Part shown: one piece after another, positions 1 to 11,299 of the stretch | How positions within the stretch are numbered: position 1 is the stretch's first letter | Layout of the letters: each line of letters begins with the position of its first letter | Assembly (NCBI GenBank): GCA_021234155.1 | Contig: JAJEKV010000085.1 | Span: 2,614,706-2,678,705, forward strand | DNA length: 64,000 nucleotides | Direction of reading: 5' to 3' | From: Isoetes taiwanensis | Taxonomy: Eukaryota > Streptophyta > Lycopodiopsida > Isoetales > Isoetaceae | The notes under the pieces: generated by a model | The model's input: only the letters and a program-made list of their open reading frames with translations | What the model was told of the DNA's origin: nothing | The model's database searches: none | Position numbers and translations under genes: made by a program

Positions 1-525
1 CTGGGGCAAGCTTGAAAACTAAGATTTGCAACACCCTTGATTTTCTTCCGACAACATTTGCTATTATAATTACTAGTAACCTAGCAATAATATGTTTTTA
101 CACTGAAATCTCAGAGTCCATGTGTCCAGCTGGATCCTAGTTCAAGAGGAGCTCAACATCTAAGGAGGAGTTAGTAATGCAAATGGCTACCATCACCTTC
201 GCAAAATGTCAATGTCTTAAAATAGCAACTTTGATTGATTGTAAAAACATGACTTTCAAGTACGATTTAAGCCATTTCACCCTCCGGCCATGGAGGGCAA
301 CCCTCCGTGCGTAGCACCTTGTTACATATGTACTTTGACATTAATTACACACAGGCGTTTTAGATCATTTGTTATTCATAACTCTCGTTATTCATTCCAC
401 TATATTTTGAAATACTTTTCTTCTTTTGACTATCTCGCATCTTTCCTGACCCAGACTGTTTCTCTTAATCATACTTTAGACTCACATGTGTAGACATATT
501 AATTCGAGATATTAATTCGAGGTGC
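1..525. other. No gene seen
   Basis: AT-rich sequence with frequent stops in all frames. I see no splice-flanked exon, RNA gene or repeat structure that I can support here. Confidence 0.6.
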
Positions 526-923
526 ACCCTGGACTACCACAGTCGTCGGATTCGTCGATTCTACGACCCAGATCGTATGTTGGAGCCTCTGGGCACTTCT
601 CGTTTTGCTTATAGTCATTTATGATTGGAGGCGCCTATGATTTTGAAGTATGAAATACGATTTTGCCTGGCTTTGCCTAAGATTTTAGAATATGAAATAC
701 GGGGGCTCGAACCTCTACCAAAATAACTCAATGTCCTTATAAGACTGCTTTAACCAATGTACCTAGTGAGCTAATGTGATTAATTTTTATCTTGAATCTA
801 TGTTTTTGTTTATAACAACCCATTCAATTGATTTAGGGACATATGTCTATGGTTTCAGGAATTGTTAGTTTTACATCCATATCATCAAATCCCCTGGAAC
901 CCCCTGTTATTTTGCTACATATT
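526..923 (-). repeat. Interspersed repeat with tRNA-like pol III boxes, copy 1 (inverted)
   Basis: Read on the minus strand, this segment matches 50391-50825 over its whole length with scattered mismatches and short indels. Inside it lies a tRNA-like stretch: a D-arm/A-box-like block (plus positions 747-772, minus-strand TTGGTTAAAGC) and a B-box-like block (703-713, minus-strand GGTTCGAGCC) about 45 nt apart. This spacing is typical of tRNA genes and tRNA-derived SINEs. Unlike a simple SINE, the homology extends about 150 bp upstream of the A box. It could be a SINE with a 5' extension, or a tRNA-like promoter captured by another repeat. The similarity of the two copies is read directly; the SINE label is inference. 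Confidence 0.6.
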
Positions 924-930
924 TCGTTCA

Positions 931-1380
931 TTATATGTATAAATTTATCAGACATGTAGAGATTCTTATATTTAGATCGCACAGGTACATTCTATGGGGT
1001 ACCGCTAAGTTGATGCCGCCTGGGTCATTGTCTGCTGATGCTGTGGCCATGCGATATTGTTGTATCACAGAAGGGCAGTTGTGACCACGGTGTTGATGAC
1101 GGAAGCATCGAAAGCATGCCTGGTCCTTCTCGAGTCTGTTATATAATGATGGTTGAGCAGGTCCTGGACTCTTGCTTGAAGTAGAAATGATGAACGTTGG
1201 GAATAAGGAGTGATAAGGTATCCTTATTTTGGAACGATAGTCGAGAGAATTGGTATGACGATTTTTGTTATCCCATTGAATCGATTTATCATGCGACATA
1301 TGTATTGCCATTCTTCGTAGAAGGAGACTGGATATAGCATCATACATGTGAGGGAGAAGTGGTATATGATTATCTGCCAT
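931..1380 (-). pseudogene. Retrotransposon gag-like zinc-knuckle fragment
   Basis: An open stretch of about 149 codons on the minus strand contains CFRCFRHQHRGHNC (near plus positions 1080-1121). This fits C-X2-C-X4-H-X4-C exactly, the CCHC zinc knuckle of retroelement Gag nucleocapsid domains, which binds nucleic acid. The segment before it is polar and lacks a recognisable domain. No protease, RT or integrase is visible next to it, and both sides are AT-rich decayed sequence, so this looks like a remnant of an LTR element. A chance match to the spacing is possible because only one knuckle is present. Confidence 0.45.
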
Positions 1381-3572
1381 AGACCACGTTAGAGAGGTAG
1401 TATAGTAATACTAGTAAAGGTGCCCAGCGTTGCTGGGCATAGGTTAAAAACGTGTAAAGATGTTCAAAAGAAAGATAAGATGCCCTAATGGTTGGTTTTT
1501 GCGACATTGTAGTTCTGAATTTGCAGACTTTTTACACATTCTTTATTTTTCATGACTCTATATTGGTGTGTTAGTCTAATTGATATGGTAAAGAGTTGAA
1601 TGCGATCATTGTTAATATTACACAATGCGATAAGTTTTAATATATCGCTGCGAGACAATGTATAATAATTCTACTTTTAATAGTTGTAAATATTGCAAAC
1701 ATTGCCATGTTAAGAGCAACCATTGGAGTGTTTTCTTATGAAGATAGCATTTGACATGAAAATGCACATTAGAATATTGGTAGAAACATTAGGAATGGAA
1801 GAACATCTTTGCATTCGAAATGTGAAACTTGAATGTGAATTTGGTTAAATAATTATGTGAAACTTGAATGTGAATTTGGTTTGAGTATTTTATAGCTTGT
1901 GTTTTTTAATTGATCATGTTGTTGACACATGGAATGTTGTATTGGTTTTAAGTGTTCATGCATTTCATTAGTATGTTGGTTGAAATGTTCATGCAATCGA
2001 TCACCAAACCTGCATATTGAGATGAAAGTAGCTACATGTACACTTTATTTCATGTTACAAAAATTTGAATGACAATTAAAGCTAAAGTGCAGTCTCAAGT
2101 GACAGATGGAGAAGAGTCTAAATTAACTATGAGCATCGAGCAAAAGGGCTCTAGATATCACACTCACAAATAAAATGTTAAAAGAACACTACTCTTGTCT
2201 ACAAATTTTATGGATTTGAACCACAACTCCATCATTTGAAAATTCAAAGTATTTGATTACTAAACCATGTACAATTGGGGATGCAAGTATATAGATTTTG
2301 TATACATTTGTTGCAAGCCATACAACACAGCCAACTAACTGCATAAAAAACTAACCATATGATGCAAAGTTGTCAACATTTATTGTACATCAGTTGGTCA
2401 ATTTTCTATAATTTTCTTAGTAAACCATCGCAAATATGCCAGCCTATCATGGCAAATATGCCAACTTTCCAAGTTATTAGTGTAACCTTCCACTTTCAAG
2501 TGATATTTAAACTTCCATAACTGCTACGCGTGAAATGGTAATAGTAAATGCTTTCATCCTTCTTTTGAGATTTAACTGAGATATGCTAAGGTTTTTGAAG
2601 GAGCAGGTCAAAGATTAAGGCAAATGAGGAGCAAAGCTTATACTGCCTACAACCAGATTATGGTTTGGTAATTTTGATATTGCTCAAGTGTTTGCCTATG
2701 TTTATAATGACGGCTATCTTTACTTATGATGGCGCTACTTACAGACGCAAAGGCCACTATGCCAAACTTAACTTTGTCACCTTAATTTTGCATGAAGCAC
2801 TATGCATAGATAACAAATATTGTCTGTATTGTGCCAAGGAATTGGCTACGTTGAAATTTGGAACCTGCAAACATTCAAAAAACATTGAGCATATAGAAAA
2901 AGTGAACAGATGAGAAATAAAAGAAAGCTAAGATCAAAGATGCAGATGGAAGACTACTAAAGGAGGTATACATTGAAATAAAAAAGTTTAATCATGCCAC
3001 AATTAAAAGTATGAACATAAACTGCTTATATGCAAAGGAAAGCTCTAACCACTTGATTCCACTCATATCATATTACTGAACTTAATTTGCTTATTTCCAA
3101 CGAAAAACTCTGACAACTTGATTCATCTTTATTTCAGGTCAGTTGACATAAACCCTGTGCAAAATTCGTGTGCAAAAAACCCATGCAAAAACCCATGTGC
3201 TAACATAAGCAAAACACTGACATAAGCAAAAATCCCCGTGCTTACAGTTATGACCAAAACTTTGCCTAGACGCACAGACATAGTTGTCTCATCTCCGGTT
3301 ATTCACAATACCATGCATGTTACTCAAATGATAAAGCTAATCACAGGTCAAATGAGTTTAGAAACACCTGTCTATTTTGGAAGCCTACTGCCTAGCAAAT
3401 GAATCCGGAGTTGAGATTTGGCAGGTCATTGTTCAAAAATGGCAAACCTTGCAACATTCTTCCGGGAAAAAGAATCCTTAGTTGATTCAGATGACGAATT
3501 TTGCTTTAAACCTCAAACGCAAATTAATGCAAATCGACTCTGTCCTTGTATTATGATGCCATGAGATATTAG
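1381..3572. other. AT-rich intergenic stretch with a small tandem duplication
   Basis: No coding region can be supported. At 1820-1846 and 1855-1881 a 27-bp sequence (ATGTGAAACTTG... to ...TTTGGTT) occurs twice, 35 bp apart. Around 3160-3240 there are short repeats of 'gtgcaaaa' and 'cataagcaaaa'. No other structure was found. Confidence 0.5.
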
Positions 3573-3718
3573 AGATGGGTCCGGCAGATACCAGAGCCCT
3601 TCTGATTACCTTAATGAGAGCAGTATTTACAGGAACTTCTGAAGCTGGAGATATTCGAAATTGCAAGCTGTTGGCTGCTGCAAAAGATTCAGTTTGTCTT
3701 GATCCAGACTTGGCTAAA
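3573..3718 (+). CDS. Possible internal exon of an unrecognised gene
   Basis: An open segment reading MGPADTRALLITLMRA... to ...LDPDLAK is preceded by an acceptor-like 'gatattag' and followed directly by a good donor (GTAAGC at 3719). Its composition (leucine/alanine-rich, no stops, helical character) looks more like real protein than the flanking DNA. I do not recognise the family and could not connect it in phase to a second exon. It may be a decayed gene fragment or chance. Confidence 0.22.
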
Positions 3719-4457
3719 GTAAGCATTCGGCTCTTCAGGATGCAGCGACAACCTAGAAAATGTGAAGTTGAAGTAAGCAACCCATAGCCACAACAGAAAG
3801 TAGTATTTGCAAGCACAGATGAGAAGTATCCCACTTACCGGAATTCATAGCCAGATTGATTCATGGCTACCGCTGTGATATATGGTGGCCGGATATGCTA
3901 GGGATATGCACTGCTCTTTTATGTTACAGGGGTGCAAGACATGCATGAAAACGCATGCAAGGGAGAAGAAGCACCACAAATAATGCACACAATGCTGTTC
4001 AATAATGCATCATCGCAACTTAGGTGGTTTCCATCTTCTGCATACAAAGATGAGAGCAATTTGCTTGGATTTGAGAGCAATTTGTTTAAATTTGCAAGTT
4101 CAGGGAAGAGGTAATGCTGGAAGGGTATGTCAACAAATCTGTTGTGCAGAATCAGATGCAGCAAGAAGTAGAAGGGAAAAATGTGTTCGAAAATATGGGG
4201 AGAAAAGGAGTTCGATTGGGTGCAGAGAATCCACACCAACAGGGAAGGATTTAACCATATGCAAAGAATGCACACCAACAGGAAGGATCCGGTGAATTGC
4301 TGCCTCGCTGCCTCATTTCTGTCAGATGATCTGAGTTAGTAAAATACCCTTTCAAAAAGGTCTGAAACATGCCTACAAAGAAGGAAAATAGAGAAATGAA
4401 AACCTTTCAGTTGAATGAGCAACCATTTCGAGCAAGAACTCCATGACCGAGACTCAC

Positions 4458-4547
4458 CAAGAAGCTCTGCTTCATCTTCTTCTGCCAATCCCCTAGACGC
4501 CAAGCTTTGCCGCCATGACTGTTGCAGACCTTGCCCTGAACCGCCAT
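4458..4547 (-). CDS. Possible first exon of an unrecognised minus-strand gene
   Basis: From an ATG at 4547 the minus strand encodes 30 codons beginning MAVQGKVCNSHGGKAW and ending in a strong donor (TTG|GTGAGT) at 4458/4457, phase 0. Just upstream on the same strand is a plant-like leader with TTAGGGCTTC. I found no convincing second exon, and the strand is opposite to the exon-like segment at 3573-3718. Either could be a relic. Confidence 0.22.
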
Positions 4548-4559
4548 AGCCGAAGAAGC

Positions 4560-5925
4560 CCTAATCTAGAGCAACCATTTCGAGCAACCCTAACTTAATC
4601 AAGGACCGTCCAAAATTTTAAGTGAAATCTGGGCCGTCGAAAGTTTTAGGGTTTTATGCACGACATACACTAAAACTTTATAATAAAGGATGGAAACTGG
4701 ATTATAAGTACCCATATTATGAAAGGGAGATCACTTTAGAAGTGTAGGTTTCGACAATAGTGGTGAAGGTATAGAATGTTGATCTAACATTTTATATCTA
4801 TTTCTACTTGAATCGAGGTATGATTCATAGAAAGGTAGAGAATAATGGTGTATGATGATGCGGATCCATAAAGTACGGATTATAAAATTATGCATACATT
4901 GTGTTTCATAAGGAGATTGATGTTTCTAGACGGCAAAGATAGATGGGTATATAGATGACCACGTAGCCAATGCGGATACGCTTTATCTTGCAGCGTATGG
5001 TGCAAACCGCTTGAAAGCTACAAGGTATGTTGGAGCTTTGGTGAAGCTATGAAGGAAAATTGACCTCCAACTAATGATACATTAGGGAGGCAAGTAATGT
5101 ACCCCCACGACAAGTGGGAGACAAGAGGAGCTTGAAGTTGTTGTAAACAACGTTTCAAGTATAGAGAATTTGAAGGGACACTAAAGTCTGGAGTATGAAC
5201 AAGATAGGTGCCCAATGAACATGTCACCAGGGAGAATGTGTTATGGACTTGGTATCGTGTGTATATCACAAGGAGTATCTTCGCGTTCGTATATACGTTC
5301 TAGGATCATTTAATAACAAGAAAAAGATAGGATGTATAATAGAACTTTTAGTTCACAGTCCATATGAATACGGAAATAATGAAAATAGGAGTTCCTATAC
5401 TAGAAGTTAAACATGTCCACTAGGAACTTAGGGTGGCATCTGCCCCTGTGGAATTTGTGACTAGAGCTTGAGGACCAAGGCAAACTAAGGCTAGAGAGTC
5501 TAGAAAGTGTGGTGTCAAAACCACAACATGTTGGAAGGATTTAGTAGTATCAAATACTACACTAGTGAGAATATCAAGGATGTCGATTGTACCATTCAGA
5601 TGTATGTTATATTGGAAGATAGTAGAATATCCGTACAAGGCAAGTGAGATATTACTTGACAAGGTTTAAAGAATAAGCATAATGATATGCTTATATATGA
5701 AGAGATAAGCATTCAAGTTATCCCACTGGTTGGAGTTGACTAGCTTAGATACATCATACTAAGGGATATAAAAGGAGTTCAAATCAGGGAGAATAGCTAG
5801 AGTAGGTCTAGCATATACAGTGATGTTACATTCCAGAACATCCCGAGGATGGTTAGAATGGTGTTGGAATAACAGATAATGAGAGGTTTACTACTAAAAG
5901 GGTCCAGTGTTGTCAGGTACGTTTA
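4560..5925. other. Decayed sequence, no gene
   Basis: Short open stretches on both strands show no recognisable domain. The composition suggests an old transposon, but I cannot name a family. Confidence 0.4.
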
Positions 5926-6080
5926 GTACGGTACGGGTATTATATGTACTTAACGTATTAATACCGTATGCATACCTCTCATTTAAAATGTACTTTAAAT
6001 ACGTTTTTTGAAATTATAAAATACTTATTAAATACGTAAAATACGTACTTTACGTATAGTACGTTAAGTACTTCCTGTAA
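5926..6080. repeat. AT-rich cluster of TACGTA-type palindromes
   Basis: Many overlapping short palindromic words (TACGTA, ACGTATTAATAC, GTACGG) occur within about 150 bp, together with 'ttaaatacg' repeated several times. This could form local cruciforms or be the subterminal region of a DNA transposon, but no matching far end was found. Confidence 0.35.
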
Positions 6081-6913
6081 TTTTTTAAAACTATTATTTC
6101 TTGTATTGTAGTTGCAATAGTTGCAATAACAACTAGTATGAAGAGCTTCAAGTTTTAAATAATGAACTAGAATATATTACTCTAGAAAATTAAGTATTTC
6201 TCAAAGTTTTCAATCCAAAATATGTCTATTTAAGAGTTATATATTCTAGTTTGCAATCTATACCCACAGACAAATAAATTTAAGTAATTGTTGCTCATTT
6301 GTTGCATCCGGCTATTAAACGCCACCCGACCTCTTATTTCTTTCCCGGCATAAATGCAAGCTACCAAGCATTAAGGAGAAGATCTACCTCCCGCCATGAC
6401 AAAACAAGGAGAAAGGTGGGTCGTGATCTCCATCTCCATTCCGACGGCGGCTAGGGTAAGAAGAAAGAGGGGAAAACGCAGAGGTTTTGGGTTTTTATTT
6501 GCAAGAAGATATCTCCTAATGTGTTTTTTACTCTCCTATTCTATAATAATATATACTAATGTATTTTTCCTAATGTATAATTTTACCAATTCTATTGGTC
6601 TAATGTCATTTGGACACTTTTTTTTAAAGTCGATTATCACGCATTTCAAACGATAAATACGCTATTAATAAAACAAGAGCTCAATTTGACTGGCAACTTA
6701 TAGGTATAGTACGATAGTAATATGTTAAACGGACGATTAAACGAAAAATAAAAAAACAACACTGAAAGGGTCTAGATACCAGTGAATTAATTCGGCGTTA
6801 TAAGCTAAAAGTATCTATTGGGTTTTGGGTGTGACAGGTTGTATGAACTATCCCGGTAGAAGGGTAGTAGTCTTCAAAATTATGGCATAATCCCGTGGAG
6901 GAAATCATAGTTT

Positions 6914-7231
6914 GGGTAAAAGCATGTTAGGGTGTCCCTTAAAAAGTATTATTTAGTGACTAAAAAACCTAAAAAGGTACCCCAGGACTGGCACTGGGTA
7001 CACCGTGGTAATATCTCAAAAAAGGTACATTCTAGAACTTTTATATATATTTTGATCTCCAAAAAGCATTATCTTTATCTTGACTTTGAATATTAATGCG
7101 TCCTTGACTTTTATTTTGGACTTTTGCACTAGTTTTAATGAAAAATAAAAATGAGAAAGTACCCAATTCAAACCTAGTGGCATGTACTTTTGCGGTTTCC
7201 AAAAGTGGTACACCCTAACATGCTTTTACCC
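6914..7231. mobile_element. MITE, copy 1 (318 bp)
   Basis: The element begins GGGTAAAAGCATGTTAGGGT and ends with the inverted counterpart ...CATGCTTTTACCC, giving terminal inverted repeats of about 20 bp. It encodes no protein. A second copy lies inverted at 55623-55944, with the same ends and the same interior. The flanks here are TTT on both sides, compatible with a 3-bp target duplication, whereas the other copy is flanked by GAAA on both sides. The superfamily is not settled. Confidence 0.8.
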
Positions 7232-7239
7232 TTTATGTA

Positions 7240-9250
7240 CGGGATTGAAGTAGCATAAGGCACTAAAGGAATGGTTGAAATACCTAGGGACCCCATTAAA
7301 ATGTAGGCAACATATACCATTCCAACATAGAGTTGGCTACTGTCCATTTGGCAGGTCTGTGGGTCAACCACATCATAAAGGCATATAGGCAATGGGTTTT
7401 GTTTCAAGGGACTACCAAGGTTACACTTTAGCCAAGTTAGAGCAGATCTCTAGCATTGTGAGATGAAGATATATGCTTACTATGTACATAATATGTACAG
7501 ATACGATCAACATCTTGTAAGGTAATCTAAGTGGTGCCACGGGAAGACGAGTGTACCCCAAAGTTACCGATGAAGGGTCTAGAGTATGTTCGGAATGTGC
7601 AAACAACCGTCAATTTGTTGCATGCTAAGGTATGCTGTTGTAGTTGGCACTTGAAATAAATGTCAACGGCCCATAGAATAAAGTTCGAGGTTAATGGGTT
7701 GAATAGTACAATCGTACAATTCCAAAATGGATAGCGAATAGCAGTTACCTGCTAGAAGCTCGAACGTATCTTGCATGGACACCTAAGACTAGATCTCTGA
7801 TCCATATCCGGGTCAGGCAGAGGTGACCCACATGGGTTAGATGGAAGTGTAGGTTAGAACATATAGGGCTCGGACATCGATACAAGCCTGGGTTATATCA
7901 AACGTAGGTAATTTAGAAAGGGTCACAAGATGCAAGGCAGGCAGCTTGATGACTCCAGGTAACCTACGATTCATATGAAGGCCATGACTATGGCTTAGAT
8001 GAGGATGCCAAGTCATTTGGAATGCCACACATCGGCATAACGTCATGACAAAGAAATGTAATGACTAACATTTCCAGGGTGTACGACAACGTTGAATCAT
8101 AACCCCCAAGGGTATGTGGGTTAACAATATAGGGGGGCATATAATAGCGGCTTAAAAGCCACAAGACGGTTAATGAACCAAAAGGAGTAAATGGATTGGT
8201 GACGCTATGAATAAAGGTCACAACCAGAGGGTGAATGGCATATGTTGTGTCACGTGTAAGGGCCGGGATAACGAAAATCGGCCATGGACGTAGAAAACAT
8301 ATTATAGAAGAAAAGGAATGAAGGACCCTTGTTCGTGATATTTAGCGATCTGGATGGGAAGGTTATTACCTCCATGATCTTTGGATGAATGTCATGACTT
8401 GAAGGGTGGTCTTTCCTAATATGCAAAGATAGATTTCCGGGTTGAAAGGCAGCAAGAGCTGAAAAGCTCTTTAAAGGTTTGGTGCATGGCTTAGGGAAGA
8501 AGACTTTCATTTCTTAGGACAACATGGTGGGTTGAATTCAGCAAGAACCTTTTTAATAGAAGAGGCATCTCTTGAAAGGTCTTTGAGTGGTACTGTCCTT
8601 TGGGATATTCACATAATCCCTTGGACATATAAGTTCATTTGTGGAACTTAATGACGTTTAGGCACTAAAGTAATGGTTGGAACACTTTGCCCCAACCATA
8701 TCTAGATACCCTAGAAGGAGGCGATTAGTCGACAATGGTTGGATGCCATTGGACCGTTACTGTAGAACAACTCCAAAAGAGAGTAGGCCATCGTCGATTT
8801 GACAGGCGTGTGACACAGATAAATAATCACGACCATATGGGCAGTGAAATTTGGCACAAAGTAACACTAAAACTTGTACTCTAGATAAATTAGAGTAAAG
8901 TATTAACATCGTTGTGGGGGTTCTAACACAAGCACTCACTATGGGGTACAGAGTACGTATCATGATCTAGGGTGAGTGATCCATAAAAAGGAACATGACC
9001 AGTGAGAAGAAATATTGAAGGGTGATAGGATCAAAGAAATCCAAACCCATGGTCTAGAGGGGTGCTGCATGGCAGTCCCTAGTGGGCTAAGAGAGATCCT
9101 TTCTCTGGAAAATGAGATGAGTAAAGGCTTAGACACTACAGAGAAACAACGTTAATTATAATTATGTATATAAAATTTTACTTAACCCTTAATATATAAC
9201 GTGGAATAAGATCTAATATAAAGCATATGAATGTAGTATAGATTGAATCA
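7240..9250. other. Decayed repeat-like region without genes
   Basis: No open frame carries a recognisable domain. A weakly similar block, 'ggcactaaaggaatggttg' at about 7258 and 'ggcactaaagtaatggttgg' at about 8658, suggests old internal duplication or two remnants of one repeat family. Confidence 0.35.
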
Positions 9251-9650
9251 TGGCAGGGCCCGAAGAAATTTTGTTATCAAGGCATCTACCAAAGGAAAAA
9301 AAAATTAAAGCTATAGGTCTAGGAACGTCGATAACTGGACATTATTATCGTCATCTAAAGAATATCCAAGGTGAATAGTGGATTAGAATCCAACTTGAAA
9401 GTTTCTATCTTACTCCGAGGAATTCCCTTCCATCGCTCAGCGTGAACATTTGTCGATATGGTTGCGGAAACATTCCGCAGTGATGATAATAACTCTTAGG
9501 TTATTCCTAGCTCACCATGGTTGCACAAGTCCGGCGGAGTTGTTGCCACCGCAGCATTGGTTTAGGGAAGAGTGATGGTAGACAGGAGTTTTTCTAGAGA
9601 AATAAAGATTATTAGTTAAGTAGAATAAGAAACTATTATATCAACTAAAA

Positions 9651-9875
9651 GGAGGCTTATTGTGTTGGAAAAGGGTTTGGTTGGGTGGTGGGAGGTTAAG
9701 GGTTCAAGTCCCTATAGTACGCTTTTATATAAAAGTTGCTATGCAGAGAAAACAGGGTATTAAATGTGTATAAGAAATATGGAACATATATATACATTTA
9801 AGGAAGCTTGATGTAGTGGTAAGCGCTTAAGGTTGGAGTTGAGAGGTTGCGGGTTCAAACTTGAGTTGAGGGGCA
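9651..9875 (+). repeat. Two tandem tRNA-like (SINE-like) pol III modules
   Basis: Two tRNA-like units lie 150 bp apart on the plus strand. Unit 1 (9651-9712) starts GGAGGCTTATTGTG and has a B box GGTTCAAGTC at 9701-9710. Unit 2 (9801-9875) starts GGAAGCTTGATGTAGTGGTAA, including an A box near 9811-9824, and has a B box GGTTCAAAC at 9852-9861. The A-to-B spacing and the similar starts mark them as related tRNA-derived promoters, probably SINE heads. Neither folds into an intact tRNA by eye, so I do not call tRNA genes. Confidence 0.5.
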
Positions 9876-9942
9876 AAAAACATTTATATGGAAAAAATAT
9901 AAATAATTTTTTTATACAACAAAAATACGCATTTTTATACAA

Positions 9943-10007
9943 GGGCGCCGCTGGATTTGTACGACTTTCTTTTCAAATTCTAAGGTGCTAAAAGTATAGC
10001 GGCGCCC
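9943..10007. repeat. GC inverted repeat (hairpin) in AT-rich surroundings
   Basis: The arm GGGCGCCGCT at 9943-9952 and its exact complement AGCGGCGCCC at 9998-10007 enclose a 45-nt AT-rich loop. The arms stand out sharply against the local base composition. Confidence 0.6.
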
Positions 10008-10350
10008 GTCTGGGTTTTGGGCCATGCTATTGTCGTTTTAATGTTGGATATTGATGTCCATAGGGTAATTAAACCGTCCCCGACGCCTTGGCACAAAAAC
10101 CGCCTCAATCCGAGTTATCTAGAGAAAGTTATGGCCCGTGGAAACAAAGGACCTCTTTTTTCTGTAAAAACTTAACATACTTGATTCTAAGGACTCACAC
10201 CTTAATTCCTAATTAGCCTAATCCTCCCATAACTAGGTCAACATACATACTAGCTATGGAATTGGAATAGTTTATTCTAGATGAAAGTCCCATACTAACT
10301 ATCGAACTAACGAGTTAGAATATGGCCAGTGCTATGATCTGGTCTACCAG
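10008..10350. other. Probable 5' untranslated internal part of a minus-strand LTR element
   Basis: This stretch lies downstream (on the minus strand) of the primer-binding site at 10352-10370. It has no coding capacity that I can identify and is inferred to be element leader only from position. Confidence 0.3.
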
Positions 10351-10351
10351 A

Positions 10352-10370
10352 ATCTTGGCTCTGATACCAC
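10352..10370 (-). other. LTR retrotransposon primer-binding site (initiator Met tRNA type)
   Basis: The minus strand reads TGGTATCAGAGCCAAGATT, starting 1 nt after the LTR end at 10371. TGGTATCAGAGC is the standard plant retrotransposon primer-binding site, complementary to the 3' end of initiator methionine tRNA. It orients the element on the minus strand and fixes the 3' boundary of its 5' LTR. Confidence 0.8.
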
Positions 10371-11299
10371 TGTGACGCTCCCCGAATCCATACGATGCTC
10401 CCATCGTATAAATACAAGAAATTCCCCTCCCATGGCGAATCCATCACCACGGAAAGGCCCTCCGTCTGACTCGGACCACTTGTGATGGCCAAGTGTCCGT
10501 TGAAGAACACAGAGGTGTCATTCGTCCCACGCCTTCTATGGGAATCCTATATGGCAGAAGCGTACATACATGTTAGCACCTGGCAACAATACTAATAAAT
10601 ATTATACCACCATGAAGGGTGGCTCATCATCGTCAATATAACTAACAATAGAATACCAACATAACTAAAGAAATGCACCATAAATAAGGGCTCTACCCCA
10701 GGCTCAGACTTCATGGGGTCGACTGACGGTCAGGGCCTCAAGGTAACAGCAGACAGAGGTATAACATGGTGTTAGCTAGCATAGAACAATGGCTAGGGTA
10801 GTCCACTCCATCCGCCCCTCCTGTGCACACTTTGCAGATAGGCTGAAACAGGCTATCACGTGATTGTAGCCTTCCAGAGACGCAATCTTATGGAATAACC
10901 CTATTGTAGGATAATTCCAAACGGTAGGGAGATAGATCCCATGCGCATTTTACTTAAATTAAGACGGGTGCTCACGGCGCCGGAAGAGTAGCCTTGCCGC
11001 CACGATCCGCTGAGATTCGCCTCTTGTCTTTGCGATTTGTCCCTCTCCTCCCTAGCTATGTGGGAGGGTTACGCCATGGCACTTGGCCATTTCTCCGCTA
11101 GGGAGGGTTGCAAGCCAACACTTCCTCCAAGCATGGCCGATCAAGTGGAGGAACCCAACACTGGGTCATTTTTTCTCCACCCGAGCTGCGTAGGGAGGGT
11201 TACTCGTGGCACTTGGTCATTTTTTCTTCCAAGTCCTGGGGAGGGTTGCAAGACACTAGCACTTAGAGGTTTCTTCTTCCAAGCCGCTGCCGAGGGGGG

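Noticed and set aside
703-772. Functional tRNA gene in the 0.5-0.9-kb repeat
   Set aside because: The anticodon arm and acceptor stem do not pair; the block is shared with a degenerate second copy.
6396-6656. Short basic plus-strand frame starting MTKQGERW
   Set aside because: No domain, no splice context, and a hydrophobic AT-rich tail typical of random translation.
7016-7213. Small conserved protein shared by 7016-7213 and 55652-55861
   Set aside because: Both frames lie wholly inside the MITE copies; similarity is due to the element, not coding constraint.
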